From Candidatus Rifleibacteriota bacterium (lineage in GTDB: Bacteria > Muiribacteriota > Ozemobacteria > Ozemobacterales > Ozemobacteraceae): a DNA stretch of 64,000 nucleotides. Of this stretch, positions 1 through 9,103 are shown one piece after another. Within the stretch, counting starts at the first letter, position 1. The number at the start of each line of letters is the position of its first letter. The notes beneath the pieces are model-generated. The model was not told where the DNA came from. It was given only the letters and a program-made list of their open reading frames with translations, and did no database searches. The stretch is taken from assembly GCA_012520995.1 (NCBI GenBank), contig JAAYNI010000044.1, positions 1 to 64,000 of the forward strand. The letters run 5' to 3'. Made by a program: the position numbers and the translations under genes.

Positions 1-191
1 ATTACCAATAAATACAAAAAGACCAGCCGCTTCAAGCATTCATGCCTGATTGTGACTGGTCTCTTTTTGCTCCGCTTGAAGCTGTTCAGTTAAGTTTTTC
101 TTTCAATCCCTAAGTGAACGCTTCTTTAGCGGCTCTCATTTAACACTTAGAGTTTTTTTACTTCAGAACTTTAGTAGTTTATTCAGAAGAA

Positions 192-2600
192 TCATCTGCT
201 TTGCATAAGGCGATCATATTCGCGCTTAGCTTTGTTCATCTCGCTCGACATCTTCACTGCTTCTTCTGTTTTTCCAGAGTTCATCAGACTATTATATCTG
301 ACATAGAGCTGATAATATTTGTCATATGCTGAACCAATTTGCTCATCAAGAGTTGCAGCTTCGCCTTCTGGAGCATAGACTACAGGCGCCTGTTCAGATA
401 TTACAACCTGAGTATTAGGACCAGTTTCTACAGTTTCAATTTCAACAGGTTTTCTGGAAGGAGGCAACTGAACCTTGCCTGCATATCCGCCAGAGTTATC
501 AACGCCACCTCTATTAGCATCTGCAATTTGAGGCAATCGAGCTTCTTCTTTTTTGCCAAACAAACCAGCTATTTTGCCAGCAGCCCAGCTACCAAGATAT
601 CCGCCCACCATACCGCCGAGCATGGTTCCAACGTAAGGGATGGGAATTAATGAGCCGAGAGCCGCGCCAATCGTAGATCCCACAGCCTGCCCTGTAACAC
701 CTACCCAGTCGATTCTGCTGAAAGCTTCCTTAAGGGGGAGTTTCCAACCGTCTCTGTTAGCAAGAGAGTAAGCACCTACTGAAGAACCTATTACTGAACC
801 GAATGTGGGAGCCAGAGCACCAAGTACACCGCCAACCACAGGTATAGCGTTCAAGAAAGGAACCGCAAAGCTGCCCGCTGCGGCACCAAGAGTGGAGCCA
901 GCCACGCTGCCAGCAAATTCTGCTGTAAATATTGACTGGAGAGCTTTTCGAAGACTGGGATCTTCGCCTCTCATAACTTGCGCTACATAGTCAACGCCTA
1001 CAGTGATACCAGCGGTTACCAAGAGGTTCTTAGGACTGAAACCTGATTTCAGACTGTCCTTAACATTCTGAGTACCCTGTTTAGCCATAGCCTTTCCAGA
1101 CTGATAACCATTCTGGAATTTTGCTCCTATTCCAGGCTTAGCTTCTTTTGCGCCAGGAGCCTGAGCTGCCTGACCTGCTTGTCCTGCCTGACCAGCTTGT
1201 CCTGCCTGACCAGCTTGTCCAGCTTGTCCTGCTTGTCCTGCTTGACCAGCTTGTCCTGCCTGTCCAGCTTGTCCAGCTTGTCCTGCCTGTCCAGCTTGTC
1301 CAGCTTGTCCTGCCTGTCCTGCCTGTCCAGCTTGTCCAGCTTGTCCTGCCTGTGCAGCCTGTCCAGCGTTAGGAGAAGATATAATTCCCATCTCAGCAGC
1401 TCGAGCTTTGCTGATAAATCTGCCTGTTTGAGGATCTCTATAGCGAACTCCTCTGGGAGTATCAACTATATACTGATTATTGTCGGGAACTATACCGGAA
1501 ACTTTGCCTACAGCAGGAGCTTGAGCAGCTTGTCCTGCCTGTGAAGCTTGTCCAGCTTGAGAAGCCTGAGCAGGCTTGCCTACTTGAGCCGTCTGACCAG
1601 CTTGTGAAGCTTGACCTGCCTGAGGAGCTTGACCTTTGCTGAGCAATCCGAGTTCAGCTGCTTTGGTTTGAGAAATAAATCTTCCCGTTTGAGGATCTCT
1701 GTAGCGAACTCCGTTAGCAGTCTCAACCACATAAGGATTATTATTAGATGATGGAGCAGAAATACCTGCAGGTGCATTCGGCTGAGTCTGAGAAGTCTGA
1801 ACTACCTGAGCAGACTGAGAAGTTTGCTGAGGAGTCTTAACAACCTGACCAGAGGTTTGTCCTGTTCCAGCTACAGAAGAATTATTACTTGGAGAAGAAG
1901 AAGAGGAAACACCTGCCGGAGCATTAGGCTTGTTTTGATAAGAAGGCTGGTCATACTTGGAGTAACCAGTAGTAAGCTCTAATTCGGGCTTGCCAGCAGG
2001 AAGTTCTGCTACAGGCTGAGTATTAACAGGAGCTTGAGGCTTAGAGATTATACCTAATTCGGCAGCTCTTGTTTTGCTAATAAATCTGCCCGTTTGCGGA
2101 TCTCTGTAGCGAATTCCTCTAGGAGTATCAACTATATACTTATTGTTATCGGGAACTATAGCAGAAGGAGCTTTGGCTACTTGCTGAGCAGCTTGTCCAG
2201 CTTGCGAAGCCTTACCAGCCTGACCAGCTTGTCCTGCTTGAGCGGCTTGCGACGCTTGTCCTGCTTGAGCGGCTTGCGACGCTTGTCCAGCTTGTCCTGC
2301 TTGAGATCCAGTGCCCCCAAGACTGGGAGGCAATTGCACATCTGTGCCAAAAATAATGCTGTGATATGTCTGGATATCGACAGCAACAGGCTGTCCATTG
2401 ACATATCTGATGTTGTAGGAATTAGACCCCGTAGGCGTTTTAACGGTTACCCATTGCCCAGGAGTGACCTTGTATACCTGGTTACCTATCTTTACATTTA
2501 TCTTGTCACTGATAGCAGCAGACAATGGTTCTTGGAAAATTCCAAGTGTAAAGGTAAGAGCCAGGAGGATTGAGACCACTCTAAGTGTTTTCTTTCTCAT
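192..2600 (-). CDS. Secreted repeat protein: signal peptide, three YRDPQTGRFIS repeats, long (GQA)n tract, C-terminal glycine-zipper region
   Basis: ORF 192..2633; start set at MRKKTLRV (2600), preceded by AAGGAG. Signal-peptide-like N-terminus; repeats and GxxxG-rich hydrophobic C-terminal half read from the translation. Confidence 0.85.
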   Translation of the reverse strand: MRKKTLRVVSILLALTFTLGIFQEPLSAAISDKINVKIGNQVYKVTPGQWVTVKTPTGSNSYNIRYVNGQPVAVDIQTYHSIIFGTDVQLPPSLGGTGSQAGQAGQASQAAQAGQASQAAQAGQAGQAGKASQAGQAAQQVAKAPSAIVPDNNKYIVDTPRGIRYRDPQTGRFISKTRAAELGIISKPQAPVNTQPVAELPAGKPELELTTGYSKYDQPSYQNKPNAPAGVSSSSSPSNNSSVAGTGQTSGQVVKTPQQTSQSAQVVQTSQTQPNAPAGISAPSSNNNPYVVETANGVRYRDPQTGRFISQTKAAELGLLSKGQAPQAGQASQAGQTAQVGKPAQASQAGQASQAGQAAQAPAVGKVSGIVPDNNQYIVDTPRGVRYRDPQTGRFISKARAAEMGIISSPNAGQAAQAGQAGQAGQAGQAGQAGQAGQAGQAGQAGQAGQAGQAGQAGQAGQAGQAGQAGQAGQAGQAAQAPGAKEAKPGIGAKFQNGYQSGKAMAKQGTQNVKDSLKSGFSPKNLLVTAGITVGVDYVAQVMRGEDPSLRKALQSIFTAEFAGSVAGSTLGAAAGSFAVPFLNAIPVVGGVLGALAPTFGSVIGSSVGAYSLANRDGWKLPLKEAFSRIDWVGVTGQAVGSTIGAALGSLIPIPYVGTMLGGMVGGYLGSWAAGKIAGLFGKKEEARLPQIADANRGGVDNSGGYAGKVQLPPSRKPVEIETVETGPNTQVVISEQAPVVYAPEGEAATLDEQIGSAYDKYYQLYVRYNSLMNSGKTEEAVKMSSEMNKAKREYDRLMQSR
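1160..1369. repeat. 9-bp coding tandem repeat (CCTGCTTGT/CCAGCTTGT variants) encoding (GQA)n
   Basis: Direct reading of about 20 tandem 9-mers inside the 813-aa ORF. Confidence 0.95.
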
Positions 2601-2716
2601 AGTAAAACTCCTTGTTGTTCTTACAGAAAACATTGATATGTATATTTGTACACATCATTACTATAATTGTAATGACCAGAAAAAAAAACGCAAGGGGGCA
2701 AAGAAGATTTTTTTCT

Positions 2717-2795
2717 ATCCACAGATTACACAGATTTTTATTTGATAATTTGCAATGTTTAAAAATCCGCAGATTACGCAGATTTTCGCAGATAT
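2717..2795 (-). repeat. Isolated tail module of the intergenic repeat family (ATCTGTGTAATCTGTGGATAGAAAA and ATCTGCGTAATCTGCGGAT)
   Basis: Reverse complement matches the tails of copies G and H. Confidence 0.7.
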
Positions 2796-2835
2796 CAGAA
2801 ACCAATGCTTAAAAACAACGGTTATTTATTATCTC

Positions 2836-2975
2836 AAAGCAATTATCACTTGCAGCAATTGAGTCTAAACAATTCAATTCGCCACCCGCCACACGTCACG
2901 ATTTATAGGAGATATGGAGTGTGGAGTTTGTCCTTGCTACTTACTACTCCCTACGCCCTAATCCCTATCCCCTGA
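2836..2975. repeat. Mosaic heptad-core intergenic repeat, copy B
   Basis: TCGCCAC-CCGCCAC-ACGTCAC (2879-2899) and ACTACTC-CCTACGC-CCTAATC-CCTATCC-CCTGATT series; flank shared with copy F. Confidence 0.82.
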
Positions 2976-2978
2976 TTC

Positions 2979-3380
2979 TCATCTGTCTATCGTGACGGCT
3001 ATTTTTTCGTTTTCGCCTACCTTGAAAATATTTTTAAAAATTAAATAGGCAATGCTGGCAGCTGACTTTTTGTCAAAACCCAATTCAGCATTTATGACTT
3101 GATTTTCTCGGTTTTCAAAAGATCTAACATCCGTTATAGGGTTGCCATCCTCCATGCTTCTTATGACTTTCGCATATTGAGAAACAATAAGCTCTGCCTG
3201 CCTAGCTTCCGCTTCTGAAGAGAGCTGCTTCAAAGGAAAATCAAAAAAAAGACCTTGAGAAGAATTAAAAGCAAATTGAAGAAAATGAAGATTGTCAGAA
3301 CTTTCAAAAAGAATAAACCATGAATCGCCACTCTGCATAAACAAGAGTTCCAGAGAAGTTTCTATTTGTCGTTTGAGCAT
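2979..3380 (-). CDS. Hypothetical protein, 133 aa
   Basis: ORF, collinear with the neighbouring minus-strand genes. Confidence 0.6.
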   Translation of the reverse strand: MLKRQIETSLELLFMQSGDSWFILFESSDNLHFLQFAFNSSQGLFFDFPLKQLSSEAEARQAELIVSQYAKVIRSMEDGNPITDVRSFENRENQVINAELGFDKKSAASIAYLIFKNIFKVGENEKIAVTIDR

Positions 3381-3391
3381 AGGATTCTAAT

Positions 3392-4288
3392 TCAATCATA
3401 AAATTCTTTTGCTATAAGAGCACATACCTTGGCATTCATTTTAACCAATTCAACATTTGTCTTCAAGCTTTCGCCATCGGTAATTTCATAAAGTTTTCCC
3501 AAAAGAAATGGCGTGGTTTTTCCGCCTTTGATACCTAGCTTTTCAGCCTCTGCTAAAGCTTCTTCAATTTTGTTTTCTATAAAATTTTTATCCAGCTCAA
3601 ATATTTCCGGTACAGGATTTCCCAAAAGCATTCCGCTTCGGTACCCTAGATTTTGATGAGTTTTAAAAATATCTGCTGCTTCTTTAGGATTTTTACAATT
3701 CCAATCTACCTTACAGCCGCTATTTCGATAATAAAAAGCAGGCAAATAGTCGCTATTATACCCCAACACTGTAACTCCCATCGTCTCTAAATATTCCATA
3801 GTTAAAGGTATATCCAAAATTGCTTTGGGACCTGCAGAAACTACAAAAACCGGAGTTTTAGCCAATTCTTGCAAATCAGCAGAAATATCGAAAGACTGCC
3901 CTGCCCCTCTGTGAACTCCGCCAATACCACCCGTAGCGAAGAATTTAATACCAGCCAGATTTGCCGCTATCATAGTTGCTGAAACAGTCGTAGAAGCAGA
4001 TTTTTTTAGCGCCAAAGCTACAGGAAGGTCTCTTCTCGAAGCTTTTACAACTGATTTGTCTTTCGCCAGAAACTCCAAATCTCTATCATCGAGACCCACC
4101 TTAATCTTACCTTCTATAACAGCGATAGTGGCAGGTATCGCACCATTTTCTCTGACAACCTCTTCAAGAGCTTTTGCTGTTTCAATGTTTTCAGGATAAG
4201 GCATTCCATGAGAAATTATAGTAGATTCAAGAGCCACTACAGGCTGATTCTTGTTTATAGCATTCTTGATTTCATCGGAAATAATCAT
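3392..4288 (-). CDS. psuG: Pseudouridine-5'-phosphate glycosidase
   Basis: ALESTIISHGMPYPEN and GGIGGVHRG family motifs; start set at MIISDEIK (4288) after GGGAG. Confidence 0.92.
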   Translation of the reverse strand: MIISDEIKNAINKNQPVVALESTIISHGMPYPENIETAKALEEVVRENGAIPATIAVIEGKIKVGLDDRDLEFLAKDKSVVKASRRDLPVALALKKSASTTVSATMIAANLAGIKFFATGGIGGVHRGAGQSFDISADLQELAKTPVFVVSAGPKAILDIPLTMEYLETMGVTVLGYNSDYLPAFYYRNSGCKVDWNCKNPKEAADIFKTHQNLGYRSGMLLGNPVPEIFELDKNFIENKIEEALAEAEKLGIKGGKTTPFLLGKLYEITDGESLKTNVELVKMNAKVCALIAKEFYD

Positions 4289-4318
4289 AAAAACTCCCAA
4301 CATATAAAATAAATTAAG

Positions 4319-4338
4319 GCTCGTCATTTCTGACGAGC
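4319..4338 (-). terminator. Hairpin GCTCGTCA-GAAA-TGACGAGC downstream of the SDR gene
   Basis: Perfect 8-bp inverted repeat with a 4-nt loop in the psuG/SDR gap, followed by a weak T-rich stretch on the minus strand. Confidence 0.55.
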
Positions 4339-4365
4339 TTTAATTATAGCATTTTTTAAAAAAAA

Positions 4366-5124
4366 TTATTTAATTGCTGACCAGCCGCCGTCTATAGGCA
4401 AAGCTACTCCTGTTACATATGAGGATTCTTTGGCTGCCAAGAAAATAGCTCCAGAATTGAGTTCACCCTCTTTACCATAACGCTTGAGAGGAACAACTCC
4501 GTCCATATACTGCTGAAACTCATTAGTATTAAGGGTATCAGTAGTAAGTTCAGTTTCAAAATAACCTGGACAAATAACATTTACAGTGACTCCGTAAGGA
4601 GCAAGTTCAGCCGCAGCTGCACGAGTAAAATTGACCACGCCTGCTTTAGAAGCATGATAACCGGTATTGCTTTGGTTGGTGCCAAGAAGACCGTACATTG
4701 AAGCTATGTTGATAATTCTGCCATAACCTGCATCTTTCATAACTCTGCAGTAGGCTCTGGTCATCTTGAAAACCGAAGTAAGATCCAAGTTAATGGTGAA
4801 GTCCCAAGCTTCATTAGTCATTTCCCAAAGAGGACCATCTTTTGCGCCGCCAGCATTATTGATAAGAACATCAACTTTGCCATATTTCTTCATTATTGCA
4901 TCCAAAGAATTTTGGATACTATCGTCTTTCGTTACGTCTAGCGCCACGGCCAAAGGATCTGTTCCCTTTGCTTTCAACTCTTCCGCCAAAGCCTGAAGTC
5001 TTTCTAACCTTCGAGCCATGAGCACTACATTTGCACCACGCTCTGCAAAAGCTTTTGCCATCTGAGCACCCAAACCGCTGGATGCACCTGTTATTGCTAC
5101 TACTTGTCCTTTGAAATTAAACAT
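4366..5124 (-). CDS. SDR-family oxidoreductase (3-oxoacyl-ACP reductase-like)
   Basis: N-terminal TGASSGLG, NNAGG, YHASKAGV and C-terminal GGWSA; start MFNFKGQ at 5124. Confidence 0.88.
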   Translation of the reverse strand: MFNFKGQVVAITGASSGLGAQMAKAFAERGANVVLMARRLERLQALAEELKAKGTDPLAVALDVTKDDSIQNSLDAIMKKYGKVDVLINNAGGAKDGPLWEMTNEAWDFTINLDLTSVFKMTRAYCRVMKDAGYGRIINIASMYGLLGTNQSNTGYHASKAGVVNFTRAAAAELAPYGVTVNVICPGYFETELTTDTLNTNEFQQYMDGVVPLKRYGKEGELNSGAIFLAAKESSYVTGVALPIDGGWSAIK

Positions 5125-5195
5125 GTTTGACGGACCCCTTTGTGAAAAACTTAACAAAGTTCTATCATTTTTTAGAGAAAATAGCAATAAGAAAG

Positions 5196-5636
5196 TCAAT
5201 CCTTAATGTTGTAGTAACAAGATGAGTTAATACAATATTTTGAATGAAAGCATCTCCCGCCTAAGATTGCCACTGCCCATCTAGATGGCTCTTCAGGTTG
5301 TTCAAAATCTTTCAAAATTGCCTCAATAGCTTTTTTGTCTTTAAAAGATAACTCAACCTTGTCTGTAGCAAATTTTGAATCCGCACACCAATAAATATAA
5401 GCCACATCTTCCACCATGGTGACTGGAACAGTAAGCTTTTCTGAGTTTTTGCATTTATCGCAAAATAAAGCAAAAAACGCCCCGGAAGGCAAAAGCTTTC
5501 TGCCGAAGCAGCCGCAATATTTGCACTGATCCGAAGCGATTTTTATTTTAGCTTCTCTAGCAAGTTCGGGACAAGGGTCTTGAACGACCCCTATCCCGAT
5601 AAATGTTTGCTTGTTGCCCAATTCAGGCTTAGCCAA
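5196..5636 (-). CDS. Cys-rich hypothetical protein (CxxCxC, CxxC and C-terminal Cys cluster), 146 aa
   Basis: ORF begins 3 bp after oadB ends; CKYCGC, CDKC and CFHSKYCINSSC motifs. Confidence 0.7.
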   Translation of the reverse strand: MAKPELGNKQTFIGIGVVQDPCPELAREAKIKIASDQCKYCGCFGRKLLPSGAFFALFCDKCKNSEKLTVPVTMVEDVAYIYWCADSKFATDKVELSFKDKKAIEAILKDFEQPEEPSRWAVAILGGRCFHSKYCINSSCYYNIKD

Positions 5637-5639
5637 GAA

Positions 5640-6878
5640 TCAGCCGCCAAGAATTGAAATCAAAACGCCCGATGCAACAGCCGAACCTATAACACCTGAA
5701 ACGTTTGGTCCCATAGCATGCATAAGCAGAAAGTTATTGGGATCTGACTCCAGACCCACGTTATTAGATACTCTAGCAGCCATAGGAACAGCTGAAATGC
5801 CTGCAGAACCAATAAGAGGATTTACACGTTTCTTTGGATCTTTGCAGAATATCGGTAAATTCATAATCTTGGCCATCAAAACACCTGCTGCAGAACCAGC
5901 CGAGAAAGCCAAAAGACCCAAGAATACTATAGCAACTGTTCTGGGAGTCAAAAATTGTGCTGCCGAAAGCTTAGAGCCTACAGCAAGTCCGAGCAATATA
6001 GTGACTATATTCATCATAGCGTTTTGAACAGTGTCTGAGAGCCTGTCTGTAACGGTGGATTCTTTTAAAAGATTGCCGAACATCAAGGCACCGACCAAGG
6101 AAGCTGACTCAGGAACCAAAATACCGCAAAGCAATGTAACCGCGATAGGAAACACTATCTTTTCTATCTTGGAAACGGGTCTAAGCTGCAGCATTTTGAT
6201 CTTTTTATCTTCTTCGGTTGTCAGAGCTCTCATAATAGGAGGCTGTATAACAGGCACCAAAGCCATATAAGAATAAGCTGCAACTGCTATAGAAGGGACT
6301 AGATGAGGAGCTAATTTTTGAGCTGTATAAATAGCCGTAGGACCGTCAGCTCCGCCTATAATGGCAATTGAAGCACATTCTTTGAGAGTAAAGGTTATTC
6401 CAGGAATGAAGTCTGAAAGGAAAGCCGCTCCAACCAAGGTGCCAAATATACCAAACTGAGCCGCAGCACCAAGAAGTGCTGTTTTTGGATTGGCTATAAG
6501 CGGTCCAAAGTCAGTCATAGCTCCAATACCAATAAAGATCATAATAGGGAACAATGTGTTATGAACACCCAGTTCGCTTATAAGATGCAAAAATCCTGTT
6601 CCGCCTATATCAACCAAAGGAATGTTAGCCAAAAGGCCACCGAAACCTATGGGAATCAGCAAAAGAGGTTCAAAGCCTTTGGCAAGAGCTAAATAAAGGA
6701 GCACCAGACAAACCAGAATCATTGTGACTTGTCCCCAGCTCATATTCATGAAGCCAGAAGATTTCTGTATAAAAGACCAAAGACTGAAGTCGAGTTGAGC
6801 GGTAGCAGTAGCTAGTTCTCCAGCTACTTTGGCAGTAGCAGTAGCTATAGCCTCAGGTATTATCAATGTTGGTTCCAT
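5640..6878 (-). CDS. oadB: Sodium-ion-translocating decarboxylase, beta subunit
   Basis: Polytopic membrane protein with [27 protein letters not shown] and [18 protein letters not shown] characteristic of OadB/GcdB. Confidence 0.93.
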   Translation of the reverse strand: MEPTLIIPEAIATATAKVAGELATATAQLDFSLWSFIQKSSGFMNMSWGQVTMILVCLVLLYLALAKGFEPLLLIPIGFGGLLANIPLVDIGGTGFLHLISELGVHNTLFPIMIFIGIGAMTDFGPLIANPKTALLGAAAQFGIFGTLVGAAFLSDFIPGITFTLKECASIAIIGGADGPTAIYTAQKLAPHLVPSIAVAAYSYMALVPVIQPPIMRALTTEEDKKIKMLQLRPVSKIEKIVFPIAVTLLCGILVPESASLVGALMFGNLLKESTVTDRLSDTVQNAMMNIVTILLGLAVGSKLSAAQFLTPRTVAIVFLGLLAFSAGSAAGVLMAKIMNLPIFCKDPKKRVNPLIGSAGISAVPMAARVSNNVGLESDPNNFLLMHAMGPNVSGVIGSAVASGVLISILGG

Positions 6879-6893
6879 TTTATTCTCCCTTAC

Positions 6894-8699
6894 TCAGTTA
6901 AGAACCATGACTTTGTCATCGGTTTTCAGCTGGGCACCCTTATCAACAAGAATTTCTTTAACTGTGCCTGAAGCAGAGGCTTTAACATCGCTTTCCATTT
7001 TCATAGCTTCCACAACAAAGAGCACATCACCTTCATTTACTTGGTCGCCCACTTTAACTTCCAGTCTGACAAGCGTGCCAGGCAGAGGTGAAATGACAGG
7101 AATGTCTCCGCCTGATGATTTAGCCGCTTTGTTAGATGCAGAACCTGCTTTGAGAGGAGCAACGGTGAAATCGAATGATTTACCATTAACAGTAGCTTTA
7201 GCTCCATCAAGATGGACATCATAAGCTTTACCGCCAAGCGTAACAGTATAGGCATCTGCTTTTTCCAAAGGTTTTACAGATTTAGCTGCTTCGTCAGAAA
7301 GCTTTCTGACACCGTAAGGTTTCTCACCTTTAAGGAAGTCAATTCCTTTGTCTTGGCAAGTAGCCACTATGAAAATATTTTCATCAGTAACCGGCAAGCC
7401 GTTATCTTTCAAAAGTTGAGTATTGTATTTAATGCCTTTTTTAGGATCAGCATCGTTGAGTTCAAGAACCGTTTTGGTTGTAGGCTCAAGACCAAGCTGC
7501 TCAGAAGCAAGTTTTACTATTTCCGCATCAGGAGCAACAGGTGTCTTACCAAAATAACCAAGAACCATTTTGCCGTAGCCAGGAGTAATTTTCTTCCAAG
7601 CACCGGACATTACATTGGCATAAGCCTGTTGGAAATAGAACTGAGAAACGGGAGTAACCGAAGTGCCAAAGCCGCCTTTTTTGACAACTTCACTCATAGC
7701 CGCTATAACTTCCGGTAACTTATCTAGTGTGCCGTTATCACGCATCATTTGTGTATTTGCTGTATAAGCTCCGCCTGGCAAAGGCGAGAATACTATTTCC
7801 GGTGTGACTTTTCTGGATTCAGGAGGCATGAAGTAATCTTTCATACATTCTTCGAATACCGCTTCAGCCTTGAGAATCTTGTTAATATCAACACCAAGAT
7901 CATAGTCAGTGCCTTTAAGAGCGTGCCACATAGTAATGATATCAGGGTGGCAAGTTCCGCCTGAAACAGGACTCATAGCCAAGTCAAGACCTGTGGCTCC
8001 CGCATCAAGAGCAGCTTTATGGGAAACAACTGAACAACCGGCTGTTTCATGCGAGTGGAACACTATATGAACATCTTTGCCGACTCTTTCTCTGGCTGCT
8101 TTTATTGTATCAAAGACTTTTTTCGGCGATGAAGTTCCCGAAGCATCTTTGAAGCAAATCGAATCAAAGTGCAATCCTGAATCAAGAATCTGGTTAAGAA
8201 TATTTATATAAAATTCAGGAGTATGAGCACCCTCGCATCCAGGAGGCAATTCCATCATGGTAATTGTGACTTCATGTTTAAGGCCGGCATTTACAATACA
8301 CTGTCCGCTGTAAAGCAGATTGTTTATATCGTTGAGAGCATCAAAGTTGCGGATGGTTGTAATTCCGTGTTTTTTGAACATCTTCGCATGCAAATCAATA
8401 ATATCGCTGCTCTGAGATTCAAGACCCACAACGTTTACACCTCTGGCTAAAGTTTGAAGCTGAATATCAGGGCCAACCGTTTTACGGAAAGTATCCATCA
8501 TGTCGAAGGCATCTTCTTGGCAATAAAAATAAAGCGACTGGAAACGAGCTCCGCCGCCTGATTCGAAATGTGTTATGCCTGCTTCTACAGCTGCCTCTAG
8601 TGCCGGCAAAAAGTCTTTAGTCAGAACTCTTGCACCGTATACGGACTGAAATCCGTCACGGAATGAGGTATCCATGAATTTGATTCTTTTTTTAGCCAT
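6894..8699 (-). CDS. oadA: Oxaloacetate decarboxylase alpha / pyruvate carboxylase subunit B-like carboxyltransferase with biotinyl domain
   Basis: DTSFRDGFQS N-terminus, HLB domain with EAMKMES, adjacent to oadB and oadG. Confidence 0.92.
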   Translation of the reverse strand: MAKKRIKFMDTSFRDGFQSVYGARVLTKDFLPALEAAVEAGITHFESGGGARFQSLYFYCQEDAFDMMDTFRKTVGPDIQLQTLARGVNVVGLESQSSDIIDLHAKMFKKHGITTIRNFDALNDINNLLYSGQCIVNAGLKHEVTITMMELPPGCEGAHTPEFYINILNQILDSGLHFDSICFKDASGTSSPKKVFDTIKAARERVGKDVHIVFHSHETAGCSVVSHKAALDAGATGLDLAMSPVSGGTCHPDIITMWHALKGTDYDLGVDINKILKAEAVFEECMKDYFMPPESRKVTPEIVFSPLPGGAYTANTQMMRDNGTLDKLPEVIAAMSEVVKKGGFGTSVTPVSQFYFQQAYANVMSGAWKKITPGYGKMVLGYFGKTPVAPDAEIVKLASEQLGLEPTTKTVLELNDADPKKGIKYNTQLLKDNGLPVTDENIFIVATCQDKGIDFLKGEKPYGVRKLSDEAAKSVKPLEKADAYTVTLGGKAYDVHLDGAKATVNGKSFDFTVAPLKAGSASNKAAKSSGGDIPVISPLPGTLVRLEVKVGDQVNEGDVLFVVEAMKMESDVKASASGTVKEILVDKGAQLKTDDKVMVLN

Positions 8700-8700
8700 G

Positions 8701-8937
8701 TTAGTTTTTCTCCGTTAATGCTTTAACAATTGCAACTGCTGCTGCAACTTCTGCTTCATTGCCTGTTGCGGAACCAGAGGTTGTTGTCTTTGTTGTTTTG
8801 GTTACTGTTGCTTCTTCTGGGAACCATTTGTTAAGAAGAGGGAAAAGGCCGTAAATCATCCAGCACATGAGTGCCAAAAAAACGTAGACTACAAACATTC
8901 CGAGCAACATAATGATCATCGAATCTCCAAAGATCAT
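8701..8937 (-). CDS. oadG: OadG-family decarboxylase gamma subunit
   Basis: Small single-TM protein directly upstream of oadA; start MIFGDSMI (8937) with AAAAGGAG RBS. Confidence 0.8.
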   Translation of the reverse strand: MIFGDSMIIMLLGMFVVYVFLALMCWMIYGLFPLLNKWFPEEATVTKTTKTTTSGSATGNEAEVAAAVAIVKALTEKN

Positions 8938-8982
8938 AGTGTACTCCTTTTGCCACATATTCACTCAGTAAATAAAAAGTAA

Positions 8983-9025
8983 AGCCTCAATTATTAAATC
9001 CCGCAGGATTATAACAGTTGAGGCT
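8983..9025 (-). terminator. Inverted repeat AGCCTCAA...TTGAGGCT between the glm cluster and the oad operon
   Basis: 8-bp perfect arms with an inner ATCC/GGAT pairing; T-rich on the minus-strand 3' side. Confidence 0.5.
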
Positions 9026-9036
9026 AAAAAATTCAA
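9008..9036 (-). promoter_or_regulatory. Sigma-70-like promoter TTGAAT-N17-TATAAT for oadGAB
   Basis: Read on the minus strand: ttgaat tttttagcctcaactgt tataat; about 70 bp upstream of the oadG start. Confidence 0.6.
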
Positions 9037-9103
9037 GATAAGCAAGATAAGATAGTATCGGAATTTAGATAAGAATTAGAATTATTCAGCTAATGATAGC
9101 ATC

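Noticed and set aside
1160-1369. Possible CRISPR array or VNTR of non-coding type
   Set aside because: Units are contiguous 9-mers without unique spacers and stay in frame in a large ORF.
1127-1544. Extra ORFs (RQDKLDKL..., LVLPDQLVQ..., SCLSSLSSLS...) over the 9-bp repeat on both strands
   Set aside because: A stop-free 9-bp tandem repeat keeps several frames open. Only the minus frame continuous with the 813-aa secreted protein has an RBS and a signal peptide.
6829-8450. Several + strand ORFs opposite oadA/oadB
   Set aside because: Shadow ORFs of strongly supported minus-strand genes; no independent start signals or recognisable domains.
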